A DNA stretch of 5,979 nt. Origin: an uncultured Lachnospiraceae bacterium (GTDB lineage: Bacteria; Bacillota; Clostridia; Lachnospirales; Lachnospiraceae). A model generated the notes under the pieces. It made no database searches, was not told where the DNA came from, and saw only the letters and a program-made list of their open reading frames with translations. Below are positions 5,860 to 5,979 of the stretch, one piece after another. How positions within the stretch are numbered: position 1 is the first letter of the stretch; each line of letters starts with the position of its first letter. Location of the stretch: contig CAMWWJ010000216.1 of the NCBI GenBank assembly GCA_947177925.1, positions 1 to 5,979 of the forward strand, in the 5' to 3' direction. The position numbers were made by a program, and so were the translations under genes.

Positions 5860-5886
5860 CTAAAAAACACTCCTATTTTATCCTGT

Positions 5887-5979
5887 TCATTCCGCCTTTA
5901 AAAACGCCTCATACCCTCTTTTCACTTCATAGAGATCGGCCTTGCTGGTAGCCTCATAAGGCGCATGCATATTCAATAC
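5887..5979 (-). CDS. M18-family aminopeptidase, C-terminal end only
   Basis: Thirty codons precede a TGA stop; the rest of the gene lies beyond the window edge. The tail VLNMHAPYEATSKADLYE, followed by RGYEAFLKAE, matches the usual C-terminus of M18 (aspartyl-aminopeptidase-like) zinc metallopeptidases. The His of the NMH/SMH motif is a zinc ligand in this family. These are cytoplasmic enzymes that remove N-terminal residues from peptides. The gene has its own terminator and appears to be a housekeeping neighbour of the surface-protein locus, not part of it. The assignment rests on a short fragment. Confidence 0.75.
   Translation of the reverse strand, partial: VLNMHAPYEATSKADLYEVKRGYEAFLKAE

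Larger units (their letters stand above)
5661..5862. repeat. Duplicated intergenic promoter-terminator block, right copy
   Basis: This is the partner of 2087-2276. Its promoter core is identical, while its upstream part carries an extra 11 bp between the two conserved upstream elements. Its terminator keeps the same right arm but has a shorter loop. Confidence 0.75.

Noticed and set aside
1..5979. CRISPR arrays, tRNA, rRNA or insertion sequences
   Set aside because: No short regularly spaced repeats, cloverleaf-like segments, transposase frames or terminal inverted repeats were seen. The repeats present are coding or promoter duplications.

Overview
The window looks like a chromosomal piece of a gut-type Firmicute, most likely a Lachnospiraceae member (class Clostridia). 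This is inferred from secreted proteins with acidic TVSGN-type linkers, DUF6273-like domains, chitobiase-C-like and lysine-rich Ig-like domains, AAAGGGGA-type ribosome binding sites and AT-rich intergenic DNA. No 16S or other definitive marker is present. All supported genes lie on the minus strand, so the window reads right to left.

Layout in order of transcription: (1) 5887-5979, the last 30 codons of an M18-family aminopeptidase, closed by a hairpin terminator at 5822-5859. (2) 5543-5821, a regulatory region with a sigma-A type promoter (TTGTAA-N17-TATAAT) and a leader of about 120 nt. (3) 2333-5542, a 1069-residue secreted protein: signal peptide, acidic linker, DUF6273-like, chitobiase-C-like, DUF6273-like, chitobiase-C-like, then two lysine-rich Big_2-like domains. 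It ends at a perfect 17-bp hairpin terminator (2226-2275). (4) 2087-2225, a second copy of the same promoter region. (5) 1656-2063, a 135-residue regulator fusing an XRE helix-turn-helix to an AbrB/SpoVT-type domain. (6) 1-1574, a second secreted DUF6273-like protein, 81 bp downstream of the regulator and cut by the window edge after 524 codons.

The genes form a small paralogous surface-protein locus. Both transcription units start from an identical promoter core inside a duplicated block of about 190-200 bp that also carries a related terminator. The regulator sits first in one unit and is the obvious candidate to control both; this is inference.

The most striking signal is in the three DUF6273-like copies. 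Their framework is nearly identical, but a 27-residue patch between the WW[LM]RSPG and G[VI]CPAL motifs is almost completely different in each copy at exactly constant length. Flanking codons differ mainly at synonymous positions. This resembles a displayed binding surface under diversification. No reverse transcriptase is visible, and the changes do not fit simple adenine mutagenesis.
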